Origin: Symsagittifera roscoffensis
Lineage: Eukaryota > Xenacoelomorpha > Acoela > Convolutidae
Length of the DNA: 64,000 nt
Assembly (NCBI RefSeq): GCF_963678635.1
Contig: NC_087066.1
Coordinates: 68,459,477-68,523,476 of the forward strand
Direction: 5' to 3'
Numbering within the stretch: position 1 is the stretch's first letter; each line of letters opens with the position of its first letter. Positions 55,991 through 63,304 of the stretch are shown piece by piece. The notes beneath the pieces are model-generated. The model was not told the origin of the DNA. It worked only from the letters and a program-made list of their open reading frames with translations, and searched no databases. A program made the position numbers and the translations under genes.

Positions 55991-57095
55991 GAGCTGAGGC
56001 TTTTAAAATGATTTAACTCAATTAGATTAATTGCTACTATTTTTTGCTGAACGAGAGCCTTTTAACCGTCAAAATTTTGAATTTTTTGCATGGAAAAAAT
56101 GCTTATCAAACAATTTCCAATTTTTCGAAAATTGTATTAGACTGTATTAGACACATTTGCCCATAAAAAGACAAAACTGAGAAAAAACGTTTGGTTCTCA
56201 TTTTAGTTGATCTAATTCAATTCAATTCGATCCCTCGAATAATTATTTCGATGCTTTGCCTCTGTATTTGTTTTTATTCATGTTTCATTAGGAAGCAATT
56301 AAAAATGTAAAGACTTGACCAAAGTATAAAAACAAAGATTGAATAATTTTAACAAAACATCGATGCCAGAAAAGTCAGAGGAAATTTTTTCAGGAGCAGC
56401 ATCACAAAAACAATTTTAAAAAGTAGTTAGGATAAAGCAGCGATCAAAAATACACTCCAATTTGAAAACAAAAATGAAAAAGAACGAAAACTATGAAAAA
56501 AAAGTAATGTGCTCACAACGAATTCTCAATAACTGCTAGCAAAAAACAAAGTGACACAGTTGTATAGTGCACTTTTTCTGATAAAAAACAACTACCAGCA
56601 ATGTGATCAAAAACATCAAAAATAGGCCTAAAATACGGCCTAAAGTTTCCACGAACCTTTCAAGCAAGTTTGAAACAGCGAAAACAGCTACTCGCTAAAA
56701 ACTCGTCTAATTCACCTGACAACGATCACCATAAAACATGAGAAATAAGATCTTGATATATTAAATAGAACTTAAATTTAACACGCAAAAGCTGTGTTGA
56801 TTTGAGGAAACTGATCATGCGTTGGAGATAAACCATCTCGAATGTAATCAAATTGAATTGAGGCGAATAATTGCTCCTCATCATTATGGTACCAGACTCC
56901 AACACATCTTTTTTTCTTCATAACACAGCTTAGGGGGGAAGATTATAAAAATTAATTGAGAGAAATCTACTTTTTCTTAAAACAATCCATCAGTTTTTCA
57001 AAGTCAAATCTTGTTATTGTACATAAATGGTTTTCAGCTAATATTAAAATTTACTCAGTGTGCTTTTAGTGATAGTATTACAAAAACTTTTCTCT
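55991..57095. other. AT-rich non-coding stretch
   Basis: I see no convincing gene here. The sequence is AT-rich with many A and T runs, no long open frame and no clear repeat family. A cluster of ATG-poor, stop-rich sequence from 56,300 to 56,700 argues against coding. Confidence 0.5.
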
Positions 57096-57300
57096 ACTTA
57101 CCTTTTCCTCATGCAAGACTGCTCGTAGACTGAAAAAATCCTTAAAATTTTCAGTTGCACTTTAGTTGGTTTGCAAAAGTTTTCGGAAAACCACTCCTAG
57201 CGCAAACTTTCCGTTACTTTCTTCGTTTTCGTACTGTTAAAATTTGAGTTGTCTAAGGATGTAGTTCTTAAGCAGGGGCACAACAGCCGTTCGCCGTGAT

Positions 57301-57314
57301 GAGCTGTACAGCTC
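57301..57314. repeat. 14-bp perfect palindrome
   Basis: GAGCTGTACAGCTC reads the same on both strands with no spacer. It sits in a locally GC-richer stretch (57,270-57,350). It could be a dimeric protein-binding site or chance. Confidence 0.45.
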
Positions 57315-57429
57315 GTACGTTGATCCTTTCCCTCGTGGATAAATTGTCCTAATTATAAAAATAAGGTCATTCAACTTCAACTCGCCGCAATTTTTGTGTG
57401 ATTATACATTCTAAATACTTTAGAATATT

Positions 57430-57930
57430 GAATAAGCGTTTAAGTTTCTTGTTCTAATTTTCGAAGACAATGACGGAATATCTGTCTCGTGGTGATTTTT
57501 TCTCTAGAAAAATTTCGACTTTCCAACAAACCATTTGAGCTCAAATAAAAAAAATCAACTGTGATCCTTTTCCGTAAATTTGTAGGGTTTAAATATTACC
57601 AATTTGGCCAATTTGGGACAATTAACGAGTGATATATTTAGTGCTATTAACGCGTAAGCGGACATTTAAACCGTCTTAGGAAACGTTTCAAGTTGGGTCG
57701 AAGCAGGCTATTGGTCATAATTGATAAGTTACTAAAAGCAAAATCTATCAATTTTATATTTTATATGACATGTGGGTAGATGATAAAAAAGTCTCAAAAA
57801 TTTGTAGATCTTTTTTCATTTAATTTCCACGTCATTTGTTTTTAGGTAAAAACAGAGTCTCATATGCCTAAAAAAGCAGTCGAAACCTCAGGATATCGAC
57901 CTGATACGAGTTATCTTGTTTTTCTAAACA
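57430..57930 (+). repeat. Dispersed repeat family 2, copy a
   Basis: This copy shares ordered blocks with the other family-2 copies: AATTTTCGAAGACAATGACG, AATTTCGACTTTCCAAC, AACTGTGATCCTTTTCCG, AATTTGGCCAATTTGGG, GCTATTAACGCGTAAGCGG and TGACATGTGGGTAGATGA. Near the end it has a degraded version of the GCCCTGATA..CGAG terminal hairpin (about 57,890-57,915). No protein is encoded. Terminal inverted repeats or target duplications were not found. Confidence 0.6.
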
Positions 57931-58049
57931 GGTTTTTGGTAGATACAAAGCTCGTTTAGGAAAATCCATAGCACAAGCGGGTAGAAACACGTAGGTTTCA
58001 GACTCGATAACCACTATATAACTTTAATTAATTAGTTGGTCGGAATTTA

Positions 58050-58570
58050 AACAAAATCGCACATATCAAGACAAGGCCCTGAATGTTTCGACTGCCTTTT
58101 AAGGTCTATGAAGAAGTGTTCGCTTTAAGAAAATATGATGAAATTAAAAAAAAACTTGAAAATGTTAAACTTTCTGTTTTGTCGAAAATCGTCCCCACGT
58201 GCTATATTAAATCCAAAGTAATAGATTTTGCATATAGCAAAAAGTTATTTAGACCAAGCAGCATGTCACAACTCAATTTGGAACAATTTATAATTCGGAT
58301 TAAGTCTCCGCTTACAAAAAATTGCAAAATATGCATCTTGCGATAATTATCCCGAATGGGTCAAAATGAAAATTGACCATGAAATGATTACCAGTGAAAT
58401 ATATTTTGTTGAAGTTTGAGCTCAAGATAGCAATAGTTTTTTGAGTGATGTAAAAAAATCCCCTCAAAAAAAGCTATTTATCACTTTGAAGGCTGTTTGA
58501 AGAAAAAAACGACCCGAGCACAAATATTTCGTCACTTTCATCAAAAGTAGGGACAAAACACCTCAAGCAT
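58050..58570 (-). repeat. Dispersed repeat family 2, copy b (inverted)
   Basis: Read on the minus strand it has the same order of blocks as copy a: ACTTTTGATGAAAGTGACG, TGCTCGGG, TTTGAGCTC, a GGACAATTAAC-like segment, AAGCGGAGACTTAATCCG and a diverged AGGGC..GCCCT end near 58,075. An 87-codon open frame on the plus strand (58,083-58,346) lies wholly inside this repeat and is rich in Lys and Leu from AT-rich sequence. I do not call it a gene. Confidence 0.6.
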
Positions 58571-58631
58571 ACATATGCTTCACATTCTTCAAAAATCTGG
58601 TTAATAACACGGATTAAAGTTGCAATTAATG

Positions 58632-59022
58632 GTTTCCATCAGGGGTGGATCTAGATCTAGAATTTTCTCGAGGGGTGGGGGCGGATTTTCGAAAAAATGG
58701 CGTTTTTAGGGGCGGATCTAGATCTAGGATTCTTTCGAGGGAGGGGTGGGGGCGGATGTTTTCGAGAAAAAGTTTTTTTAGGCACTTTTTGGAAAATTTT
58801 GACCAAAAAATTGCGTTTTTTTGGCGCGCGCTCCCCCTCAAAATTAATATATTTTGGCGCCAAAGGCGCCTTTAGAAAAACTTTAGGGTCAGTCAGCCAA
58901 AAAATCGATGTTTCAAAATAGGACGAAGGGAAGACTCTTTGGGTCGGCAGGGGGTCGAATCCCTGAAGAAGAAGGAAACCTCCGCCCCCCCTTCGCCCCC
59001 CAAATCCGTTCTTGATATCCAT
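58632..59022 (+). mobile_element. hAT-like non-autonomous transposon (MITE), copy 1, with imperfect 8-bp target duplication
   Basis: The element spans 58,640-59,014 (375 bp). It starts CAGGGGTGGATCTAG and ends CAAATCCGTTCTTG, whose reverse complement begins CAAGAACGGATTTG. These are the two terminal repeats, diverged from the CAGGGGCGGA-type ends. The flanking 8-mers GTTTCCAT (58,632-58,639) and ATATCCAT (59,015-59,022) match at 6 of 8 positions, as expected for an aged target duplication. Internally it has GGCGCGCGCTCCCCC, TTTGGCGCCAAAGGCGCC and GGGTCGAATCCC. No transposase is encoded, so movement would need a hAT transposase from elsewhere. The first 68 bp or so are tandemly duplicated (58,640-58,707, then again from 58,708), so the 5' terminal motif appears twice. 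The several open frames here on both strands are shadows of the repeat. Confidence 0.85.
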
Positions 59023-59240
59023 TTAGATTTGAAATTGGAACAGGACAAGACATACTTTATTGGGTACCAAGTTTAGTGGGAGTAATTCAAAATGACAAAT
59101 GATTGATTTGTCTTTGAAATAATATACAACTTCAAATAAATTTGGGTTAACGCAGTTAAAAAAAACCTTTGACACTCACGTTCGAGGACCCAATAAAACT
59201 GATCCAATGACAACTTCATATAATTCTACGAAAAAATATG
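59023..59240. other. AT-rich spacer with no recognised feature
   Basis: Between the MITE and the foldback I see no gene-like open frame and no repeat shared with other parts of the window. Confidence 0.4.
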
Positions 59241-59342
59241 GGTGGTAAACTATCCTTGAGGGTAAGGGCAAAAAATGAAATAATAACCATTTTTTCAAAG
59301 TTCGTAGACTTACGTTTTAAAATTTTTAGAAATTCTTTGGCT

Positions 59343-59488
59343 CACTTCACGGATAAATTGATCAAAATCAAACTTCTGCTGATAATCATCCTTGGAGTGA
59401 GACCAAATTTACGGAGAGCTCCGTGGAGCTCAATTTTCAGACTCGTTTTAAGGATGAATTCTGCCCATCCAAATTTATCCGTGAAGTG
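59343..59488. repeat. Foldback element (long imperfect inverted repeat) with 17-bp perfect ends
   Basis: CACTTCACGGATAAATT (59,343-59,359) is perfectly inverted at 59,472-59,488. Inner blocks continue the pairing: AATCATCCTT faces AAGGATGAATT, and at the centre GAGCTCC-GT-GGAGCTC (59,416-59,431) forms a 7-bp stem with a 2-nt spacer. Similarity continues weakly outside the 17-mers (AGAAATTC on the left, GAATAATTTCT on the right). Transcribed, it would fold into an extended hairpin. It may be a foldback transposon relic. An 83-codon open frame crossing it is probably spurious. Confidence 0.7.
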
Positions 59489-59499
59489 ATCAAAATTTC

Positions 59500-59869
59500 C
59501 GCTCATTCCGTCCATGAATAATTTCTGGCTATGCTTACAGTGTAAGAAAAGTTCCGCTGAAAGTTATTCGTGAAAAAATTAGCCAGATTTGTACAAAGAT
59601 TCCGTCTTCATGACTTTTTAGGGATCAAAAGGATGGAAAGCCCCGAGCTATGGAAGTTGGCTCAAATTATGGTTCCTGTGAATTAAAATATATGGCAAAG
59701 AATAGCAAAATGAATTGCCCAATCAGCCTAAATATCAAGGCTCCGGTTCCACAATAAAAGGGGGTCTCGTGTTTCGACTAAATCCACGTGTTCTTGGGTT
59801 TCGACTTGTGTTTCGTTTCGACTAAATTGCAGCTTATCTGCGAATTAGATGATCAATCACCTGATCGTC
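59500..59869. other. Spacer upstream of the candidate gene
   Basis: No gene is seen. A short local duplication, GTTTCGACTAAAT, occurs twice between about 59,770 and 59,830. Confidence 0.4.
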
Positions 59870-60147
59870 TGTGTTATCAAATGTTATCAAATGTGTTCTT
59901 TCAAAAGAGCCAACGCCCTCTCGATCTAAACGAACCCCTCTGATCACGACGACTTCATTTATAACTTACTCACTAGTCATTTATAACCTATTAATCTTTG
60001 TTTCAAAGTCGACTCTTCTGATATTTCATTTTCACTTTTCATCAAAAAGTTCAGCTCAGTTCAACTTCTTCATTCTCAACTTTCCAAAAACTTCTCAATT
60101 GTGTAAGACTAGTGTTATATCCAATTTCTATCAGGAAGATAAAGGCA
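59870..60147 (+). promoter_or_regulatory. Probable promoter or 5' UTR region of the cysteine dioxygenase-like gene
   Basis: This segment precedes the candidate start codon. It contains two copies of CATTTATAAC 22 bp apart (59,956-59,965 and 59,978-59,987), which include TATA-like TTTATAA, and a TCAGTT initiator-like hexamer at 60,056-60,061. The spacing between the two is longer than a classic TATA-to-initiator distance, so they need not act together. The pyrimidine-rich stretch ending TTTCTATCAG at 60,133 could also be a splice acceptor, leaving a non-coding exon upstream. A 124-codon open frame that starts at 59,871 overlaps this region in another frame; its Ser/Phe/Ile-rich sequence looks like translated UTR. 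Confidence 0.3.
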
Positions 60148-60284
60148 ATGAATCTGAAGGAGCTTCTGGACGCACTGGACGCCCTGTTTTCCAGCTGCAA
60201 GACAGGATACGATGTAGACCGATTTCAGTTGTGCAAACTGCTTGAGTCTCACAAAAGCAATCCAGAAGAATGGCTCAAATATGT
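60148..60284 (+). CDS. CDO1: First coding exon of a cysteine dioxygenase-like gene (partial)
   Basis: The frame opens at ATG 60,148 and stays open for 46 codons until TGA at 60,286, giving MNLKELLDALDALFSS and later LLESHKSNPEEWLKYV. Known animal cysteine dioxygenases begin with a similar helical stretch: a Leu-rich segment, LF, a short acidic loop, then an ES.PxEWxxY motif just before the cupin barrel. Length and order agree here. The enzyme oxidises cysteine to cysteine sulfinate in the cytosol, feeding taurine and sulfate production. The barrel and its iron-binding histidines would be in later exons, which I cannot find downstream. GTGAGA at 60,285 is a plausible donor; GTGTGA at 60,283 is an alternative. 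GC content and codon choice (CTG, GAC, AAG) differ sharply from the AT-rich flanks. The assignment rests on about 45 residues recalled from the family, with no alignment run; an isolated exon fragment or pseudogene remains possible. Confidence 0.55.
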
Positions 60285-60289
60285 GTGAG

Positions 60290-60770
60290 AATAACACTTG
60301 TTTTACTGATCCGTCGCAATTTTGAGCGTAATTGTTCCGACTTTCGAAGAAAGTGAAGAGTATATATGCTCGGGGGTTTTCTTTATTCAGAACAAATAAC
60401 GAAACACTGATTGTTCGAGTGCTCGATCTTTTGCTCTTTATGGTACTAGCCGGGTGCTTACACCACTTTAGCACCCTGCCACTAGTCTGTCTAAACTACT
60501 CCTTTTATAATTTACACGAGTGGCGAATTATCCCGCACTAAAAATTGGTTCCAAATTGAATTGTGGCTATCTAATCGACCGTTTAAACTTCGTGCGACTC
60601 AAATTTTCACACTTAATTTTTGATTTTGTCTAATCTTTATAGTTTTTCAACATTCTTTTTGTCCAAAAAATATTCGAAACTGATTAAGGGGCAGTCGGAA
60701 TATTCAGGGCTTTGCCCTGATATACGAGCAGTCTTGTTTCTTCTGTAGACCGAAAAATTTTCCTTGAGGT
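60290..60770 (+). repeat. Dispersed repeat family 2, diverged copy c
   Basis: The 5' part matches other copies at GTAATTGTTCCGACTTTCGA, AGAAAGTGAAGAGTATATAT and GCTCGGGGGTTTTCTTTATTC (compare 62,120-62,190). The 3' part has the family hairpin TCAGGGC-TTT-GCCCTGA at 60,704-60,720, followed by TATACGAGCAGTCTTGTTT. The middle does not match clearly, so these may be two fragments. It lies in the presumed first intron of the cysteine dioxygenase-like gene. Open frames here on both strands are judged spurious. Confidence 0.5.
60445..60486. repeat. Hairpin-forming inverted repeat
   Basis: ACTAG (60,445-60,449) and GGGTGCT (60,452-60,458) face AGCACCC (60,470-60,476) and CTAGT (60,482-60,486). That gives a 7-bp stem with an 11-nt loop and a second 5-bp stem outside it. 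Function unknown. Confidence 0.4.
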
Positions 60771-60869
60771 GGGCGGAAAGAAGGGAATATTTCGATATCT
60801 TCTGCTGAGTGTGCGCAAAACATTGACATTTTGAAAAAAACTTGCTCAAAAATTTGTCAATTTTTTTAA

Positions 60870-61560
60870 ATCAAGACCTCAGTAGCAATTGTTTCTTCGA
60901 ATGATTCCTCATTCTAGGCTTTCACATTCAACGGTTTCACCCAACCCACGTTACACAGGTATGTAGTTGGTTAAGATAAAGCATATGGAAAACAGTAAGT
61001 GGTAACAATTGAAGATAAAATAAGTTGTACTAATTAAATCGATAAAATAGTTCATTGAATTGTTGTTATCGTCAAGTTGATGTCTCACGAGGCTAACATT
61101 TTGAGAATAATCCCAGGTTAAAGAATTTTGTTCTAACTTTCAAAAAATTGCACTCGCACTAATTTTGGTCCAAAAAACACTGACTCTATATTAGATTTGG
61201 CTAAGTGTTTTTGTAACATTCTGAGCGCAACATTTCAACATGTTTGATATATTATCAATTGTCGCAATTTAAATAGTGATTCAAATAGTAACGCTGCTTG
61301 GAACCGGCAAATTTAAAGAGTTTTTAAAGTAAAACTCAAATCTGTATCCAAACCTATGTGCGATAAAAAAAACCTGCTAATGAAATTTTTGGTTTGAAAT
61401 TATCACAGCAAGTTTTTGGTTTAGATTTTCGAATTCAGTAACAGGAAATGAAGTGATGAAACGTTGCACGTTGTTTTGTGTTTTCTAACAATTGAGTCAA
61501 ACTTTAATTGTTCTGAAGTTCTTAATCGGTGTGGCTTTTAATGAAAATTTCTAGCATTTG
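60870..61560. other. AT-rich stretch, presumed intron, no feature recognised
   Basis: No open frame of note, no family-2 or MITE block and no convincing exon are visible. If the cysteine dioxygenase call is right, this lies in its first intron. Confidence 0.4.
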
Positions 61561-61860
61561 AAATGAAAAAGTAACTATATTACCTAAAAATATTATTTTT
61601 TTTGGCTTAAAAAAGTTGTTTCAGCTGTGATCCTTTTTTAAAGCTTTGATATTTTTAGTAAAGCTGTTCTAAAATTGCCGAACTTTTTTTAGTTCGATCA
61701 ACGCGTAGGCGGCCGTTTAATCCGATCAAAATTTATTCCAATTTCAATTGATGCGAGCAAGTTTTTTGGTCCATTTGATGCCTGAGTAGCTATAAAAAAC
61801 CTCACTCCGTACTTTAGCATGGCATGTGTGAGAAAGGTTTTCAATAACAAAAGTTTAGAG
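61560..61860 (+). repeat. Dispersed repeat family 2, copy d
   Basis: Matching blocks are CAGCTGTGATCCTTTTT (AACTGTGATCCTTTTCC in copy a), ATCAACGCGTAGGCGG followed by CCGTTTAATCCG, and TGGCATGTGTGAGAAAGG (compare TGACATGTGGGTAGATGA). The 5' third and the terminal hairpin are missing or diverged. Confidence 0.5.
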
Positions 61861-62099
61861 GAAAAAATTGTTTCAAAACCTGGTCATTTTTTGGAAAGTC
61901 CTATCAATGCTCTCCTCGGAAACAACCCTTACAATTCAAGAAAGTGGAGCACAAATAATTTATTGCTACCAATGTAACAGTCCCCGGATAGTGCCACTTT
62001 TACTCCGTTGAGAGATCAAAACAGAGATAGAAAAACACACTGTTAGGTTGACAAATCTTTACTGAAACATCAGTGTTTTAACACTAAACTTACGGTGCT

Positions 62100-62560
62100 G
62101 TACGCCTTAGGATAGTTTTCATTGTTCCGACTTTCAAAGAAAACGCCGGAATAATTGTGCCTGGGTGTTTTTTTCTCCAGACATCTTTCGAATTTTCAAC
62201 TAGCCATTTTTGACGGTACTTTTTTTATCAGTCAAAAGCTATTGCTGTCCTGAGCTCAAATTGAAAACAAAATTTTACCTTTGTTCTTTCTTTGTATAGC
62301 TATGGCGGTTTAAATATAACAAATTTGGCCACTTTGGGTCAATTTAAGCGCGATATAATTTCTGCTGTTAATTTAATATTTTGATATAAGCAAAATTTAT
62401 CAGTTTTTATTTCACATAGCATGTGGGGAGATGATTTTGAACAACAAAAAATGAAAAAAAAAATAATAATTTTTTGAAAAAACACTTATTTTCGTTTTTC
62501 AATGGATGGTTTTAGGATAAGACCAGTGTTTCTACTTGAGTCTACCTGAACAAAATATGC
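62100..62560 (+). repeat. Dispersed repeat family 2, copy e
   Basis: Blocks in family order are ATTGTTCCGACTTTCAAAGA, GGGTGTTTTTTTCTCC, TTTTCAACTAGCCATTTTT, GTCCTGAGCTCAAATTG, CAAATTTGGCCACTTTGGG, AAGCGCGATATAATTTC and TAGCATGTGGGGAGATGA. The ACGCGTAAGCGG block is lost between 62,375 and 62,390. Confidence 0.6.
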
Positions 62561-62668
62561 CGTGGTTCAAAAACTTCGTCGTTTATGTTTGCTTGAATTT
62601 TTTTATCTTGCTGAAGTTTGATTATAACTGGTAGCTAAACTTTTGCATTGTTTTAAATCTTAACTTTG

Positions 62669-63125
62669 CTACTAGTCAGGAGCGGACTTAGGGGGGGGGG
62701 TTGGGGCGGACGGCCCCCCTTTCCTCAGGGATTCGACCCCCTGCCGAACCAAAGGGTCCCCCCTTGATACTTTTTCAGAAATCCATTTTTGGCCGACCGA
62801 CCCTAAAACTTTTCTAAAGGCGCCTGCGGCGCCAATATATACTAACTTTGAGGGGGAGCGCGCGCCAAAAAAACGCGATTTTTTTTTGTCAAAATTTTTC
62901 AAAAAGTGCCCAAAAACGGCTTTTTTGACTGTTTTTTCAAAAATTTGCCTGCAGCGCAGAAAATTTAGCCAAAATAGGGGCAAAAAAGTGTTTTGGGAGA
63001 GCTCGAAAAATCTATTTGGTAGATCTAAAAAAAAGTCGTCAAAATTTTGGAAATTTTTTTGAAAATCCAAACCCCCCCCCCCCCCCCCCCCTCGAGAAAA
63101 TCCTAGATCGGCCCCTGCTACTAGT
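62669..63125 (-). mobile_element. hAT-like non-autonomous transposon (MITE), copy 2, with perfect 8-bp target duplication
   Basis: The element spans 62,677-63,117 (441 bp) and is inverted relative to copy 1. It starts CAGGAGCGGACTTAGG and ends CCTAGATCGGCCCCTG, whose reverse complement is CAGGGGCCGATCTAGG. The terminal repeats match at 13 of 16 positions. CTACTAGT flanks it on both sides (62,669-62,676 and 63,118-63,125), a perfect 8-bp target duplication. CAGGG-type ends plus 8-bp duplications are the signature of the hAT superfamily. Internal blocks GGGATTCGACCCC, GGCGCCTGCGGCGCC and GAGGGGGAGCGCGCGCC match copy 1. It encodes no transposase. A 132-codon open frame on the minus strand covers most of it, but is full of Phe and Lys from A/T runs and is judged spurious. 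Confidence 0.92.
63072..63091. repeat. Homopolymer of 20 C next to the MITE end
   Basis: An uninterrupted C20 run lies 26 bp inside the MITE terminus, and G10 runs occur at 62,691-62,700 and 63,595-63,604. The C20 site is a likely slippage and sequencing-error hotspot, and could form G-quadruplex on the other strand. Confidence 0.85.
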
Positions 63126-63133
63126 GCTTAGTT

Positions 63134-63179
63134 ATTGCATTGCTTCCAAACCATAGTTTTGGTGTAGAAGCAATGCAAT
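63134..63179. repeat. 13-bp perfect inverted repeat (stem-loop) beside MITE copy 2
   Basis: ATTGCATTGCTTC (63,134-63,146) is perfectly inverted as GAAGCAATGCAAT (63,167-63,179) with a 20-nt loop. It starts 8 bp after the target duplication of the MITE. No run of T follows on either strand close enough to suggest a terminator. Confidence 0.65.
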
Positions 63180-63193
63180 CGTAGTGAGGCAAT

Positions 63194-63304
63194 ATGAGTT
63201 TCAATTTGCCGGCTTTGTTCGCCGCACAGCTTGTAGTGGATGCAGTAGAGCAGAATCGTACATTTGGCCAGAGATCTAAATCACACTTTTCAACAATAAC
63301 ATGA
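63194..63304 (+). other. Short ORF, possible exon (36 aa), unrecognised
   Basis: ATG 63,194 to TGA 63,302-63,304 reads MSFNLPALFAAQLVVDAVEQ and ends in a Ser/Thr-rich tail. The first 26 codons are more balanced in composition and GC than the neighbourhood, which is why I list it. I do not recognise the family. The last codons run into the start of a family-2 repeat. It is too short to separate from chance by eye, and it does not resemble the expected second exon of cysteine dioxygenase. Confidence 0.12.

Noticed and set aside
58083-58346. 87-aa open frame on the plus strand
   Set aside because: It lies inside family-2 copy b, and the matching segment of copy f does not keep the frame open. 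Composition is that of AT-rich non-coding DNA.
58626-59022. Four overlapping 71-121 aa open frames on both strands
   Set aside because: All lie in MITE copy 1 and reflect its G/C-rich runs and tandemly doubled end.
59238-59489. 83-aa open frame on the plus strand
   Set aside because: Runs through the foldback, so its sequence reflects the inverted repeat; no conserved pattern seen.
59871-60245. 124-aa open frame on the plus strand
   Set aside because: Ser/Phe/Ile-rich, overlaps the better-supported cysteine dioxygenase-like exon in another frame, and most of it looks like UTR.
60115-60474. 119-aa open frame on the minus strand
   Set aside because: Antisense shadow of the cysteine dioxygenase-like exon plus a family-2 repeat; no family resemblance.
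60332-60849. Open frames of 69 aa (plus, 60,332-60,541) and 70 aa (minus, 60,637-60,849)
   Set aside because: Both fall largely in family-2 copy c and its surroundings, with no domain features.
62672-63070. 132-aa open frame on the minus strand
   Set aside because: Contained almost wholly in MITE copy 2; its sequence is dominated by homopolymer-derived residues and shows no transposase motifs.
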